A stretch of DNA of 64,000 nt from Branchiostoma floridae (taxonomy: Eukaryota; Chordata; Leptocardii; Amphioxiformes; Branchiostomatidae), in contig NC_049983.1 of the NCBI RefSeq assembly GCF_000003815.2, positions 20,304,553 to 20,368,552 of the forward strand, in the 5' to 3' direction. The notes beneath the pieces are model-generated. The model searched no databases and was not told the origin of the DNA. It saw nothing but the letters and a program-made list of their open reading frames with translations. Positions 1-18,500 of this stretch are shown piece by piece; position 1 is the first letter of the stretch, and the number at the start of each line of letters is the position of its first letter. The translations under genes were made by a program, and so were the position numbers.

Positions 1-110
1 TGTTGACATACGTACTCACGCATTGCCCTCTCTCTGTGTGTCAGGGCAGCAGTTGGAGCAGACGTCACATCGATCGACCACACCCATCGACCCATAGGAT
101 ATCTGCCGTC

Positions 111-638
111 ATGTCCTCTGGCGATGACGCAAACATGACGTTTGCTATCATTGATGACGTGGCCATGACCAAGGGTCCTTACGAAAACATGACCTACTCG
201 GAGAGTACCGGGCAAGGTCAGACTGAGATCGAAGTTGTTCTGCTGTTCTTTATCTTGATGTTTGTGATCGTGATGGCCAGTGTGGGAGTCAGCAGTGCCT
301 GTAACAAACTCGCACGTCACTTGGATGACAGGAAAAGGCGGGCTAGGATCCTGCCTCAAGACACAGAAGACTCTTACTTCGACTCTGCGGAAGGCGCAGA
401 GGACAGGAGACACCTGGAGGAGGAAGACACGGGGTCAGATATGGACATGTACAAGAATGATAACGTCTATATCGTGACGAGGTCGTCTCCGACTGATGGG
501 AAGAGACAGACAGTGATAGACGTGGTGCCTTTGTCCTCTCCAGGGTCATCTTGTGGAAACTCTGTGTACGGCAACGCCAAGGTGTTCTCACGGACTTCCC
601 TCAATCCAGATATTTTACTTCATTCTAGTTCCTGTTAA
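111..638 (+). CDS. Small single-pass membrane protein, family member A (unknown function)
   Basis: I do not recognise this gene. The frame codes for 175 residues. A pyrimidine-rich tract ending in AG at 43-44 is a good splice acceptor, so the coding exon starts at 45 and the ATG at 111 is the first in it. The N-terminus has no signal peptide but has two N-glycosylation sequons (N8, N26). One hydrophobic helix spans about residues 41-63. It is followed by the family motif SVGVSSACNKLA (57-68), a basic stop-transfer stretch (DDRKRRAR), an acidic patch and a Ser/Thr-rich tail ending in SSSC. The predicted topology is N-outside, C-cytoplasmic. The closest relative in the window is gene B at 14736-15500, which shares the CNKLA motif and an MSSxxxAN[MV]T N-terminus. 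The upstream exon lies outside the window. The reading frame is confident; the function is unknown. Confidence 0.75.
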   Translation: MSSGDDANMTFAIIDDVAMTKGPYENMTYSESTGQGQTEIEVVLLFFILMFVIVMASVGVSSACNKLARHLDDRKRRARILPQDTEDSYFDSAEGAEDRRHLEEEDTGSDMDMYKNDNVYIVTRSSPTDGKRQTVIDVVPLSSPGSSCGNSVYGNAKVFSRTSLNPDILLHSSSC

Positions 639-1251
639 GACAATTAAGTTTATTTCATATATGTCGACGCAATAATCTATGGAACAGTGCGTTTAATTTT
701 TCTACCTGACAACCGTGCAGATATGGCTGATGGTTTCGTTTGAACCATTTAAGAACATATGCACATCTGGTGCGTGCTATGTCGCAGCATGTCCAGGAAC
801 AAACTTTCAGATTATTGATTGAAGCCCTGGAGGAGCCAAGATAGCAGAGCAACATCAGAGAAAAAAATGTATCCTTCCGGCGTTGGAAGTCTGTTTTATT
901 ACACAAGACCATTTTGTTCAGCAATCTTCTGACTGTGAATTCCATCACAGACGGCAAGGGGTTTCAAAGTACGTCATAGATCTACCGACACCGTGGGCTC
1001 AGAAAAAAACAGGCGGACAGAGAATGGTGATGAATAACCACTTCAGCAGACTTACCGTTAAGACCAGTGCCAGCCTCAACCGCATTCACATGCGATAACA
1101 TCAGAAATATACGAGAAACAAAGGCTATCTATGCACTTTAAATGCTGTAATACTTGCCAATAGAAGATATCGCATGGTAGATTGAAAATGGCCAGTGTAG
1201 CTACGTCTTTATATAATAGTTTCACGAATTATCAAACAAGTAACAACCGAA

Positions 1252-1257
1252 AATAAA
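1252..1257 (+). terminator. Candidate polyadenylation signal of gene A
   Basis: AATAAA about 610 bases after the stop codon of gene A. It is the first canonical signal I see downstream, so 639-1257 is probably 3' untranslated region. No other coding signal is visible in that stretch. Confidence 0.4.
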
Positions 1258-4200
1258 CTGGAACCGACCCTACAGAATCGTAGACAATTTTCTAAAACAA
1301 AAACAAATTTGAAAACTATCTAAAACAATCGGGTTGTTTTGTGTAGCTCTCTTGTGTGACACTCCTTTTCAACACTTGTGCAGAGATGGAGACTCCCATA
1401 TATCACGTTCAAGAAAGCCAAATACATTCTTGCACGTTCTTGCGTATGTTTGCGATTTCCCTGAATACGAGTATGTGCATGACTTCAGAGTTACCATGTG
1501 TCTGAAGACTTATATTGTGCCTAGCATTTTATTGCGAATATCGATGTGAGATAAACGTTTTCTTCTTATTCCTGTGTGTTTTTTCATATCTATCAAAAAC
1601 AGCGTTCTAGATACTGTAGGTGAATTTTGGGGCGTTTTTCTTTGGCGTTCAAAACGTTTTAAAATTTCTTGATAGGAAGAAATGACGCTATATACATCGG
1701 CTCTTCATTTATCTAGTCTGTGGTATGCGTGCAAGAAAAAAAGAACTTACAGAGCTGTTTGAGGGTTAAATGGTTTCGAAAAAAGAATCACATAGCCGCC
1801 AGCGTATGGATTCGGATGATTTCTTATCAAAATTGAAACCATTTTAGCCTTTTCAATATGTCAGAGCTGATTGAAATTGCTTAAAGGCAGATTTCCAGGA
1901 GAGTGTATTGCATTAGTGTACGGAGTAGACTGTTTCAAAGACGCCGCATTCACCAATACATTGCAGTAATGCTATCACGGCTGCCTCAGGCCGAAAACGT
2001 ACACTGCGCACTACAGAGCTACGGGGTATTACTATAAGTACCATATTTCATCTTCTAGCTTGCTTTAAGTCAGTTTTCTTATCATACAGCATAGACGATT
2101 GATCTATCCATCAATTTTCCCTGTTTCTCTTGATGTATGAACTGAACTATGAAGCGTCTTTAGTCTTAACCTGGCAGCGCTTTAGACTGATTTTCACTGA
2201 AAGGCAAATCTAACAGAACTTTGGAGCGTGTTTTCAAAATCGACGCGTAGTTTTTGTGAAAGTCCTTTCATACCTATTGACCTGATCAGTTTCAAGTTTC
2301 TGTATGCGTCCATGGCTGAGCTTCTAGACTGGTGGCCATGCCAGAAGCCAAAGAAACCCGATCACCGTGACATCCCCATCGTTTAATGATACATATGGCG
2401 GAGAGCAGAGGGGCATTGTGGACACTAATTTCTGCGCTCACAGCGCTCTTAATTAGTCATGGACCCAAATATTGCGCTGGGTACACTAAACGTTCCGTGT
2501 TGGATAGTTCACATTGATTGGTATGCCGAAGGCGGAGGGATTTTCTAGTACGTTGCTCATACAAATTTTGAATTCTTACATTTCATTTATCTTTTTCATT
2601 GAATAGATATCACATAGACCAGTGCTGCACTCAAGTTTCAATTTATATCAACGTTAACGGCGCCACTTAACATGTAAAATTTGACATTACATTAGATAAA
2701 CGTTTACATAAAACTCCGTTAACAAGAATTAAGAATACTAGTAGATATATCATTTAAGAATAAATGTGTGCGCTGAATGACCGCTCCCCACATATAAATA
2801 TATTAGCAATAGAAGGAATAGAAAAATAGACTCAATAAATTACATATGGATTAATAAAACTTGTATAAATGCAACACCTATGTATAATGATTATTCGTCT
2901 CACAGATCTAAGTGTGTTCCAAAAATATGGATTCCGTTAAGGGCATGAAATAAACATTTTATGTCAGATCATATTATTCAGCTATATGAAGCATTCAGCA
3001 TTTTTAATGCCACTTGTGACAATTATTACTAAGAATTGAGTAGATTTCGACAATCGAATTGGAATCTTACAATGCTACCAGTACCACGACTGTTCTTGTG
3101 CAAATACAATAGGACGGCCACACGATTCATGTTTCCGTTGTGAAATCCAAATATCGTCAATTATGTTCCATCACAGTTCTCGTTCTCTTCGATATGGCAC
3201 TTCGAACACGATATCAGCTGTCGCTTTTGCATGACAATTACAGCATGATCTCAAATCGCACACTTCCAATCACAATCGCTAGTCGGCGCATATAGTTGGA
3301 GCGACCATCAACTCATCATGAACTAAGCTTGCGACTACGTTAATGTACGCTTTGTGCCCACTTTTCCGTCCAAAGAGAAAACGACAAGAAAACAATAAAA
3401 TGATCTACAGAATTCAAATACAATTCAATCTCTACAGATCTACAGAATTCTTTCTTCATTGGTTTGGCTGTGCAATACGAACAGCTAGCTATAGGGTTGC
3501 CCAACTTTCAGAATGAAACAGTCACGAAACATTTACGTTCTTCTTCTTCCGTCACTATCGTCAGGCTTTATTGTTCTCAAGGTCTCATATTTATGATTGA
3601 AAGCATATATGATCTTGTTTCCTTCCCAAATGTATTCTATGAAACAATACTTATGGCATTTTCAACTGCACTTAGCCACTATCAGCCGGATGCCTTCCGG
3701 CGCCAACAATGCTTAACCACAGAAACTTATATCTGAAATACTACACGACTACAAGTGCACTGGTGAGATATGAAATTGAATTTCTGATCGATCTGATCAT
3801 AATGTTAAGTTTGTTTTTTGGCTCAACATCAATCATGTTTAGACCACACTCTTTCTGCGTTCCAACTCTGAATAATCCATGTGCAGCAAAGTTGCTGTTT
3901 CTATCAGTTACACTTTTTTTCAACCTTTGCAAAGGTGACAGAATATATATCGATGGCACTCAAAGGTTTCTATCGATTTTAAACGACTACACAACTCAGG
4001 CGTTATTCTCCGGACACGGTCGATTGTACTGAAGCCCGGTTGCCTACAGACGTCGATAACTCATCATACATATGTAGGTGACAGCTGTCGCGTCGGTCAA
4101 CCCACATCTAGAAAATAGTTGGCATTTCTTTACATGGCCGATGTCAAGAATGTTGTGTTTGTATTCAGATAGCTATGCCAATCATAGTAGGCGGCTCAAA

Positions 4201-4278
4201 AAGACGTGTTTTGTTTGTAAACTTTTCGGGTATTTTGACATTTCCTTCCCGAATTCAGTATTTCCGTAACCTTTTTTA
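1258..4278. other. Intergenic, nothing recognised
   Basis: AT-rich sequence with only short, non-homologous open frames. No splice-flanked exon, RNA gene or obvious terminal repeats are visible. Around 3405-3450 the string CTACAGAATTC or a close variant recurs, a trivial short repeat. Confidence 0.5.
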
Positions 4279-6993
4279 TATTTCAGCCATACCATATATG
4301 GTATGGTGAAATATATTGTATTCGTAATGTTTCTTTCTTTCTTTCTTTCTCCTGTCAAATCTTCAAAGCGATTCATCTCCGTCGTTCCGTGACCGAATGA
4401 CCTGAAATTTGGCACAAGGGTAGAGTGGGTCAATACCGAGGTGCTTTTTTCTCATTTTTTTCATATCTGCCTCTAAAATGATTTTATTGAAGTTTAAAGG
4501 TCATGTTTTGACCAAAACGGTATATTGTGGCCCCCTGTTCCCTTGAATTACAATGGAATGACCTTAAATTTGGTGTAGATAGGCATTAGATAGTTGGTAA
4601 AATGATCCAAGTAAAATTTTGGGCATAAACTACTTTAAAATGCTTAATTTCAGCGCTTTTCTGAGTTGAAATTGGTTTTCTTTCGGCTTCCTGCCGTGAA
4701 CTCCCGTGACCCCAGAGCCCACAGGTGCCAGGTGCCAGCGGTCTGGGGAGAGCGAGAGATAATTACTTTATGGACGCCAGCCAATCAGCGACGAGAAAGG
4801 CGAATGCTAGTTAATATTCATAAGCGGGGCCTTGCAATCCCGTATATACACAAACAGATGCATATTACAGCCTTACAGTGGCCATATGGCACCCTGTGCC
4901 GGGTTTGAAATTGTAGTTTGCGAGGATTTGGAGTTCAGACAGGGTCATTTGAGCGGTAGCGGACGGTACGCGTGCATTGAACGTTAGTGTCGATGAATTT
5001 ACCAACATTCCGCATGGCACTATCAATCATTTTCGGCAGATTTGGACAAGGAAAATTGGACGGCTTGCGTTTAGTTTTGATAGGTAAGTTTGACAGTGGC
5101 GAGAATGCATGTATTTTTTCCCGAACAAATGTACGGTAGGTACTTCTAGTGTTGTTGTTGTTCTTTTTTGACGTAAACTTTGTACATTCAAATTGTAAGT
5201 AACTTTAAACTGCCAGAGTTTGAGCCCAATAAAACACTCTCAGTACCAGAGTATCACCACTGACCTCCGAAAAGAAACCCCCGAACAAAGTAGAAACACC
5301 TATCCTCCAGGTCTCGCACGCTACGAGCAGGAAATTATAACACTCAGACAAGATTACGTCCGATGGCTGATTGCATACAAAGTAAAACAATTTAACAGTG
5401 GTATGCAGGGGCATATACTTAACAACGAATTCGAAGGAAAATGAAATATATAGATAATATCTATTATCATAATACCGGTACGTTTACGACGATTTCTCTA
5501 GCCATACTGATTTGACAAATTGTCAACGCATCATTTTCTCCAGTTACATGTTGCTGTTATAGGTTACCCTTGCCACTTCTTCTGTGTAACTTTTCTGCCA
5601 CTCTTGTCTTGCTAAAAGCGTAATATTGTAATTGTGACACGCCGCGGAATTACACGGCGAACGGGCGCGTGGTTGGGAGGGGGTACAAAATACCGGTAGG
5701 AAGAAACACGGCACAATTAACTGCCGCTATGTACATTTATACATCCTCTGATGTTCCTTCCTTTTCTGTCAGTAAATGCATAAAACATAAACCTGCTTGA
5801 GCATACAAAATGTCATGAGAAAACGGACGTATACTGTCAAGAATTTTCATTTAACTCCTGTCCGTCACAACCGCTATGACGTAACACTTCACTGCTAGCG
5901 TAGATATAAAAATGGCGGGAAAATGGCTGCGTACGTTCAATTTTGCCCATTCAGTCGTAGATCCGGGCTATTATGCAACGGTTCTTCACACTTTTACATG
6001 AGTTGTAGGTCACCAACAGAAATTCAAGATTGTTGTTGAATCATGTTCGTCTTGTGCCGTGAGCATGTGTAATTATGATCTATAAATTTGGCAATGAATG
6101 TGACAGTGTGTTCGTCCCACGACGAGCTGCCTTCCCCGAAAAAGGTACTGAAAACTTTTGGACTTGTTGTCTTCGAATACATTGTTATCGATGCTTTGTA
6201 AATGATGTATTGGACACCTAGATGTCTGAAGTGTGCACAGCTCAGAAATAACTATTGTTGCATGTGTCGATCTCTTTAAGTTCTAGTATTTTTAATCTAC
6301 CGGTATAAGTCTTACTACCGGTATTATGCCAATGCATGTTAAAGCAAAATCAAATTAACTTGTTGGTCCTGGGATCTTTCAGAAAAGAAATGAAGCGACA
6401 GAGTGGTAGAATTCTTGTAAAATTTCGAGACGTCTCCGTTTATGTAATGGCTCATACAAAACAAGAAGAAGATTGAAGTTTTTAGCTTGAAAAAAAAAAA
6501 AACAACACTCCTACTACACAGTACCTGCACCTGACAATTATTAAAACGTATGCCCTACTTGCTTAAAAAAAAGTTCACTGCAATAATAAATGTACCCACA
6601 TCACAAGGAGATTATGACGGTACTTAGACCTAGTTATCGAAGTGGAAATTGTTGAATGGCGTCATGTAATTTCATGACGAAAATCTTCTGAATGGAAGAT
6701 GCGTTTTTTTTCACTCTCGGAAAAATAGGAGCTGCCGCAATTCTAAAAACCAATCAGTTATGCATAGGCGCTCCTGTGGAAGATTATATTCTTCTATATG
6801 GGCCCGGGGCATATTGGGCAAGCTCTGTTTTGACATGGAATCAATTCACAATATTAGTTCTCTTTTGGGGATAACTTACATTAAAATATTGCATTTTTGC
6901 GCAGGGGTGACTTGGAACAGTCCAATGTTGCGTGGGAATGGGTATGGCTGAAATATGCTGTATTTGCACCCAAGCAAATGTCGGCCTTTCTAG
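4279..6993 (+). mobile_element. Non-autonomous DNA transposon-like repeat, long copy
   Basis: This segment recurs in reverse complement at 55540-57074. Similarity begins at TATTTCAGCCATACC (4279) inside a near-perfect palindrome and stops at GGCCTTTCTAG (6993). The first 15 bases recur in inverted form at 6941-6955 (GGTATGGCTGAAATA), about 38 bases before the end of shared sequence. This copy carries about 1.2 kb (roughly 5164-6357) that the other lacks. It also contains a TTTC microsatellite near 4330. No intact transposase is visible. The flanks read TTA on the left and TGA on the right; the other copy has TAA on both sides, which would fit a three-base target duplication. Assignment to PIF/Harbinger is only a guess from that. 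Confidence 0.6.
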
Positions 6994-7875
6994 TGATTGT
7001 TACATGGTCGTTAGTACCATGAAGGTTTGCTCAGTTAAAATTGCAATATTCTAGACATTTCACATCAAAAGTTACCGTTGAAATCGTTTGAAACTTGCTG
7101 TTGAAATTCCGAATTACTATTTTAGTGTTTTAATAAGACGTGTGGAAAACACATGTTTCCTGAACGTTGGGACATGAGATATGTTGAGATTGTAAGCTTT
7201 GCGTTTTTTCTTAGATTTTTATCAAATCGTCATAAGATCTATTTACTAATCGCTTTCAGAGCGCACAGCGTACAAGAAGGAAAAATCTTGATAAAATTCT
7301 TCCGGTCCTTTATCAGACTAGCCTTGCTGGCGTCCGATTCACTCTTTAACGAGGGTCCCATTTCCAAACCGGCGCTCGGGCAAACAGTTTGCGGGAACGA
7401 AAAGTATTTAATAAAAGACAGACATCAAGACAAGAAAACGTAACAAAAAGTAGTCATGGGAGTGATAATTTGTGTGTACTTCTTAATATACGCTTTTATT
7501 TTTCGTTCACGTAAAATCGCACCACCGGGCCCTGCTTTGGAAAGATGACTCCAGTATAACTAAATGTACAGCGTTGAGAAACGGCTACTGCATGTATGTA
7601 TGTAGGAGTTTTACTGCGACAGCTGCGCTGGCCGGTTTCCATGGCGCTGGTAGGATTGATGCGCGCCGGACGTGCGGCCAGCCGTATACATTACTGGTGG
7701 GTTCGGGATCCGTTCGGTTCCTGATCGTCACACAGCTGATCGTCCCACCGTGAGCGCTCGTCACATGCATCTGTCATCGACCGACTCCGAGAAGCACCCC
7801 TCCCATCCCATCCCAGCATCAGCCGCCTCAAAATAGCGCGCGTTACGCCATCGATGCCGGCCGTCAGGGCCTCTC
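6994..7875. other. Intergenic, upstream of the alpha-tubulin promoter
   Basis: No coding signal on either strand. From about 7600 the sequence becomes GC- and CpG-richer, as expected near a promoter. GGTTTCCATGGCG at 7634-7646 resembles the first half of an RFX X-box, but its second half is poor, so I do not claim a site. Confidence 0.4.
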
Positions 7876-7884
7876 TATAAATAG
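7876..7884 (+). promoter_or_regulatory. TATA box of the alpha-tubulin gene
   Basis: TATAAATAG in a GC-rich setting, 137 bases before the tubulin ATG. A start about 30 bases downstream (near 7906) would give a 5' leader of roughly 107 bases in the ATG-only first exon. Confidence 0.6.
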
Positions 7885-8012
7885 CAGCCGGCTGTTTGCG
7901 ACATATCCATTTGCAGTGCTTCAAGAGATCCGTCGGACATCTCCAGAAGCCACGTCCGTACCAGTTTGTCTTCTGTCTACCCCAATCCAAGTGCCAAGGC
8001 CGACTACGTAAA

Positions 8013-13974
<5,962 letters not shown>

Positions 13975-14313
13975 ATCATTAAGTCAACGCCAACTCAAAA
14001 CTACACAAAAGAAGAAATATCCTATTAATGTACTGTATGATGACAATTCTACATCGGATTTAAGATCTGCACTTCCTTCTCAAACCTTAAAGAAAGAGCC
14101 AAAAATTCCATCGTTTCAATGATCAACCGATTGTCTCCGTAAGGTAACTCCTGTTCATGTCTGTAGAAAGCAGAATATGAAATCAACAAGTGTTGTTTTT
14201 GTACTACGAAATGACTGCATAAGGTCAGAAGAAAAGGGTACGAAGGCAATCCTTTGACGTTGCCAGAGTGCTCTTTCGTCGAAGTTTAAGTAAGTTATAA
14301 CTATGTCAAACAA

Positions 14314-14319
14314 AATAAA
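14314..14319 (+). terminator. Candidate polyadenylation signal of alpha-tubulin
   Basis: AATAAA 340 bases after the tubulin stop codon; a second AATAAA lies at 14494-14499. Both precede the 3' end of the convergent gene B. Confidence 0.5.
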
Positions 14320-14552
14320 CAAATGACTTTAAAAAGTCATATTTGCGACAGTCTTTGTCGTCATTTGCATTTTAAGTATGAAACACGCACCAGTGACCGT
14401 GTGTTGACATTGAACATTCACTGTACATGCACATGGTATATAAGGCACCAAGAAGAGTTTCTTGAATATATTACTTTGGCAGAAAAGTCAGTGAATAAAG
14501 CCTCGTGCCAACAGTTGAAAATATCAGATTTTTAACACGCAACAATCAGCCA

Positions 14553-14558
14553 TTTAAT
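14553..14558 (-). terminator. Candidate polyadenylation signal of gene B
   Basis: ATTAAA variant on the minus strand, about 180 bases after the gene B stop. It would leave a short gap between the converging tubulin and gene B transcripts. Confidence 0.3.
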
Positions 14559-14735
14559 CACATACATTTTAGATATCATTTTTCAGCAGCAATATTTTCT
14601 TGAAAATATCTCTTAAATTACCTCAAAAGCATTCTTAACGAATGATGACATGTATCTCCACGGTGAAAATTCACTCAGTGAATGGCTTTTCGTGAACAGT
14701 TTTTAAAACCAGCACGTATTGAACTCCCCCTTTGC

Positions 14736-15500
14736 TCATATTAGTTCCGTCCGGTCACATTCGAATCTCTCTCTGTATACTTGTGCCGGGTATGTACAAG
14801 ATAGCCCCTTTTCGTTTGACACTGTCGTGTTAGGCAATATGAGTTTCTTGTATCTATTTTCTCCCATATTTGGGATAGTCTCTGATATTGTAGGAACATT
14901 TTCTGCTAGACTATCTGTTTGTATAGGAGGGAGCCTAATACGTCCTGGGTGTGGAACATCTTCTGAAGGAGGCTTTAAGTGTTCTAAACCGTCTTTGTTC
15001 GCCTCGGTTTTGCTTGCTTCCGGAGTTTCTTCTTGACTGTGTGACGTCTCAGCTGGCTGTATCTGTATCTTCGTTTTGTTGACTGCCTTTCTCCAGTACG
15101 ATGCTGCCCGAGTCTTTGGTTTGTTGGGTTTGAACAGGGGCGCCACCTTGCGGAGTACTTCTCGCTCGTGCATACAGGTTGCAAGTTTGTTACAACAGTT
15201 GCTGATCGCAACGGTTAGTAGGATAATGGCAATCATAACGATAACGAAAGCTAGCACCACAGGGAATTCCTGTATGGGCTCAGGCGCAGCCGGTCCCTGC
15301 GTTGTGTTCGCATTGGCTTGAAACGTTGAAACGGTCGACATGATGGCGTCATCAGTTTGTAACGTGACGTTGGCGGCAGGTGTTGATGACATCACGAAAG
15401 TGCCGTTGAATGAACGAAGTAGCAACGTAGTAACGCTGTTGGGTTGTGGGGTCGTTTGGGAGCTTCCTTGGTCTTCAAAAGGTATCACAGCAAGGAGCAT
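14736..15500 (-). CDS. Small single-pass membrane protein, family member B (unknown function)
   Basis: I do not recognise this gene. The open exon codes for 254 residues. On the minus strand the acceptor TATGTTTTAG ends exactly at the ATG at 15500. A second in-frame ATG at 15392 begins MSSTPAANVTL, which matches the start of gene A (MSSGDDANMTF), so translation may start there and give 218 residues. The Thr/Ser-rich N-terminus has sequons at N32, N44 and N65. One helix spans about residues 80-103, carrying the family motif TVAISNCCNKLA (96-107). The tail is Lys/Glu/Pro-rich and ends ECDRTELI. The predicted topology is N-outside, C-inside. A candidate donor CAAG|GTAAG at 16733 (minus) could mark an upstream untranslated exon. 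The gene converges on tubulin. Family membership is confident; the role is unknown. Confidence 0.75.
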   Translation of the reverse strand: MLLAVIPFEDQGSSQTTPQPNSVTTLLLRSFNGTFVMSSTPAANVTLQTDDAIMSTVSTFQANANTTQGPAAPEPIQEFPVVLAFVIVMIAIILLTVAISNCCNKLATCMHEREVLRKVAPLFKPNKPKTRAASYWRKAVNKTKIQIQPAETSHSQEETPEASKTEANKDGLEHLKPPSEDVPHPGRIRLPPIQTDSLAENVPTISETIPNMGENRYKKLILPNTTVSNEKGLSCTYPAQVYRERFECDRTELI

Positions 15501-15502
15501 CT

Positions 15503-18500
15503 AAAACATACAAAGAGGACACAAAACGATTTTGAGAAGAATGATTAAACTATACTCTGCTGTAGTAATTATTGTATTTACAGTATACATTTATTTCAGA
15601 CCGAACTTATAACAAAAACTGAGATACGCAAAAATTATGTTGAAGATTTACAATTCACGTGATTTACGGTGTAACCTTGTGGTATGATAACCGATATATC
15701 TACCGCTGCCTTTTCCTGTTTATGACCGTTGATCGTGAGGTATAGCTTATCACAGGTCGCCGATTAGTCATCAATCAATTTTGCACCATGCGGGTTCATG
15801 TATTATATATTACGCCCGTACAAAAATAGGTTATCAACAGATAGATCAGCGTTTGTACATGTCCGATCAACTATAATTTCTGACAAAAGAATGCATGGAT
15901 ATCAATATTTGAACATCACTTATGGTTTTTACTATTCAGAATATCTGGTCGTAGTTGGTTTATTATCAAAATTTAATAAAAGGTACTAGGTTGAAGGTAC
16001 AATGTTCGAGTTTGATACAAATATTCTGACTTAACTGTGGAAACGGCTGGAGTAAAGAAAAGTCTGTTTTAACTCCGAATTCCCTATTAGAGTGTGTACT
16101 TAGGACAAAACAGAGTAACCACATGGTCCGTTTCAGCCAGTTGTGCTGAGCTCTGACTTAACTGGGTTACAGAATGTTGGTGTAACCAAGCCATGTTGAC
16201 AGGTGCGATTGAGGAAATGTACGGTATGCGGAATGCTCTGTACCGCCGACAGGTCCGTAACCGACCCGGTAACCCTCAGTACCTTATCTCAGGAGAGTTA
16301 ACAAGGTGTGAGCTTTATCAAAAAGTCATTAGCGACTAAACAATGTCAACACCTTGGCACATTTACAACATTAAAACGAGCGCGACAGAATACAATGTAC
16401 ACGGTAGGTTGCATTAGTCAGGCAACACCGCATATCATATGAATTGCTAGAAGATAATTGTTTTCAACGAAGAGTTTCATGTCATCCTGGTACGTTTTCG
16501 ACAAATATGGGTCCAGGAATGAACGTTACGTTTGTTCTAAAGATTCAGACTCATTTCGACCAATAGCCTACTAAGAATGTACGTAAAGAAGGTTTCGTCA
16601 GACGTTTTGTCACCGGACAATCAAAAACAGTGATTCCGTTTTAAGATACAAGTAACTAGTTCACAAATGGGACACGGCAAATACCAGAGCCCCTAGAAAA
16701 ACATGGCGGCGCAGTCGAGCATGGTGGCTTACCTTGCAAAACGGAAATGTTGTCTTCTTCCCGCTACCAGGCTTCGGCTTGGTTCTGCTGCTGTGTTGGT
16801 ATTTCCCCTGACGTGGTTACCGATGCCTCACAGAACGTTACAGTGGCGTCGTTTTGGCGTAAACAGGTCTAAATTATTCCTAGTGTCTTCCAGTCTCTGT
16901 TTGAGCAACTTTTGACCCCAAGGGTCCTGGTTACTGATGTTGATCCAACAAAACACCGAGAACAAACACTTCAACACACCAACCTATCGAGTAAATACTG
17001 TCACATCCGTTAAGCTGTCAAGCCGTTAAGCATTGCTCTTGTACAATTAGCCACAGTAGGCACTAGTCTTCAGGAACGGACTCTCATTGAAATAATTGTT
17101 CATTTTCCAGTTGCTCCCGGCATTTCGGTCGGTGGTGATAGGGCAGTTATAAGCTGGATTGATAATTTTCCAACACGTCAAGTCATCCGCGGCCAACCTT
17201 TCGGTACACTTCACGGTAATTTGGCTTGAAAGTCCCCGCCTGTTGACTCTTGATGTTGCGCAACGCTAACACCCCGTCTTCTGTGTACTTTCGTCACGGC
17301 TTGAAGATGAAAAGCCGTCGATTTTCAGTAGCTCGATTGGGAGACCAGACTGAAGCTTTGCCGTGAGAGTTGGTGCACTTGCGTACCCGCGAAACCACAG
17401 CTCGGCGTAATCGGACGTGATCCCAGCACGAAGGTGTCCATTGTTCTCAGATTATTGAGTTTTCTCTCGCTATAGAGACGACCTCGTCATCCACAAACAA
17501 AACACTCCGTTTTTCCCAAGTAACAAGGGGCTGGACTAATGAGTTTTGCACGCATGCTCTCGCATGTAGTGTATGGTCATTTGTGATAGAGAAAAAAGTT
17601 TCGGATTTTCCCTGTGGCACGTTTTAAAGATTTTTGCTCACAATGCATTTCCTGTAACTCCTGGGTCTCTGCCTAAACGATAAATGGAAAGCTAGATTGG
17701 AAGTATGATGGTTTCCCAAGTGATTACAATGCCTAGCAATGAAGGATATGATGACTCATTCATACTTCCCTTATATTACCAGCAGCGTCTGCTATAGATA
17801 CATAGATAGCATTACATCCAGGAAGACAGTATAATATGTCATTGATGTATTGATTCCGGTAGATAAACGAGAATGAGTCATCACAAAAGGAAGTGGTCAG
17901 AAATAGAACAAAGTAGTTCTCAATTTTATGGACCCATTTCAGAGTAAATTTTATGAATGACACAGATCTACACAGATCTTGAATACAGGAGTGAATGCCT
18001 TGTTGGCTGTGATACCATGTTTCATCACTTCAATTCTTGTTACAACGTTTATGGTGTCTGTTTTGAAAATGTAGCCATCTTGTTTTTATTTGTACCATCT
18101 TGTATTCTTTCGCCCCATCTCACTATTCTTTGCAATCTGAAGAGGATGTCATCTGTAAAAGTTTCTTGCTATGGCCTAAAGATGACTTGCAAAGGGCTGA
18201 ACAACATTTTCTTCCAGCAGCAATAAGCTTTCCAACAACTGAAATGAAACGTCTTAATTTGTTTAAACAACGCTGTATCAAGAGCACTATTGCAGTGTCA
18301 AGTTGTCGTTTCGTTTTCGCTCCGTGTCTCATGCCCTGTGATGTACTTGCATACATTGTCAGTAGATGGCACTTTTCGTCTTGTCGATGCGCAGGCGGCG
18401 GTGGCACTTGACTGGAAACACCTGTGCCCGACCTGAAATTGTGGGGGAAACGGCTATAATCCACCCATGGAGCTACTTCTACATGTAAGGCTAGTGGTGA

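Noticed and set aside
6692-6951. Similar short frames (MEDAFFF...) in both copies of the dispersed repeat
   Set aside because: The frames match because the DNA is homologous; indels change the reading frame between copies, so there is no sign of protein-level selection.
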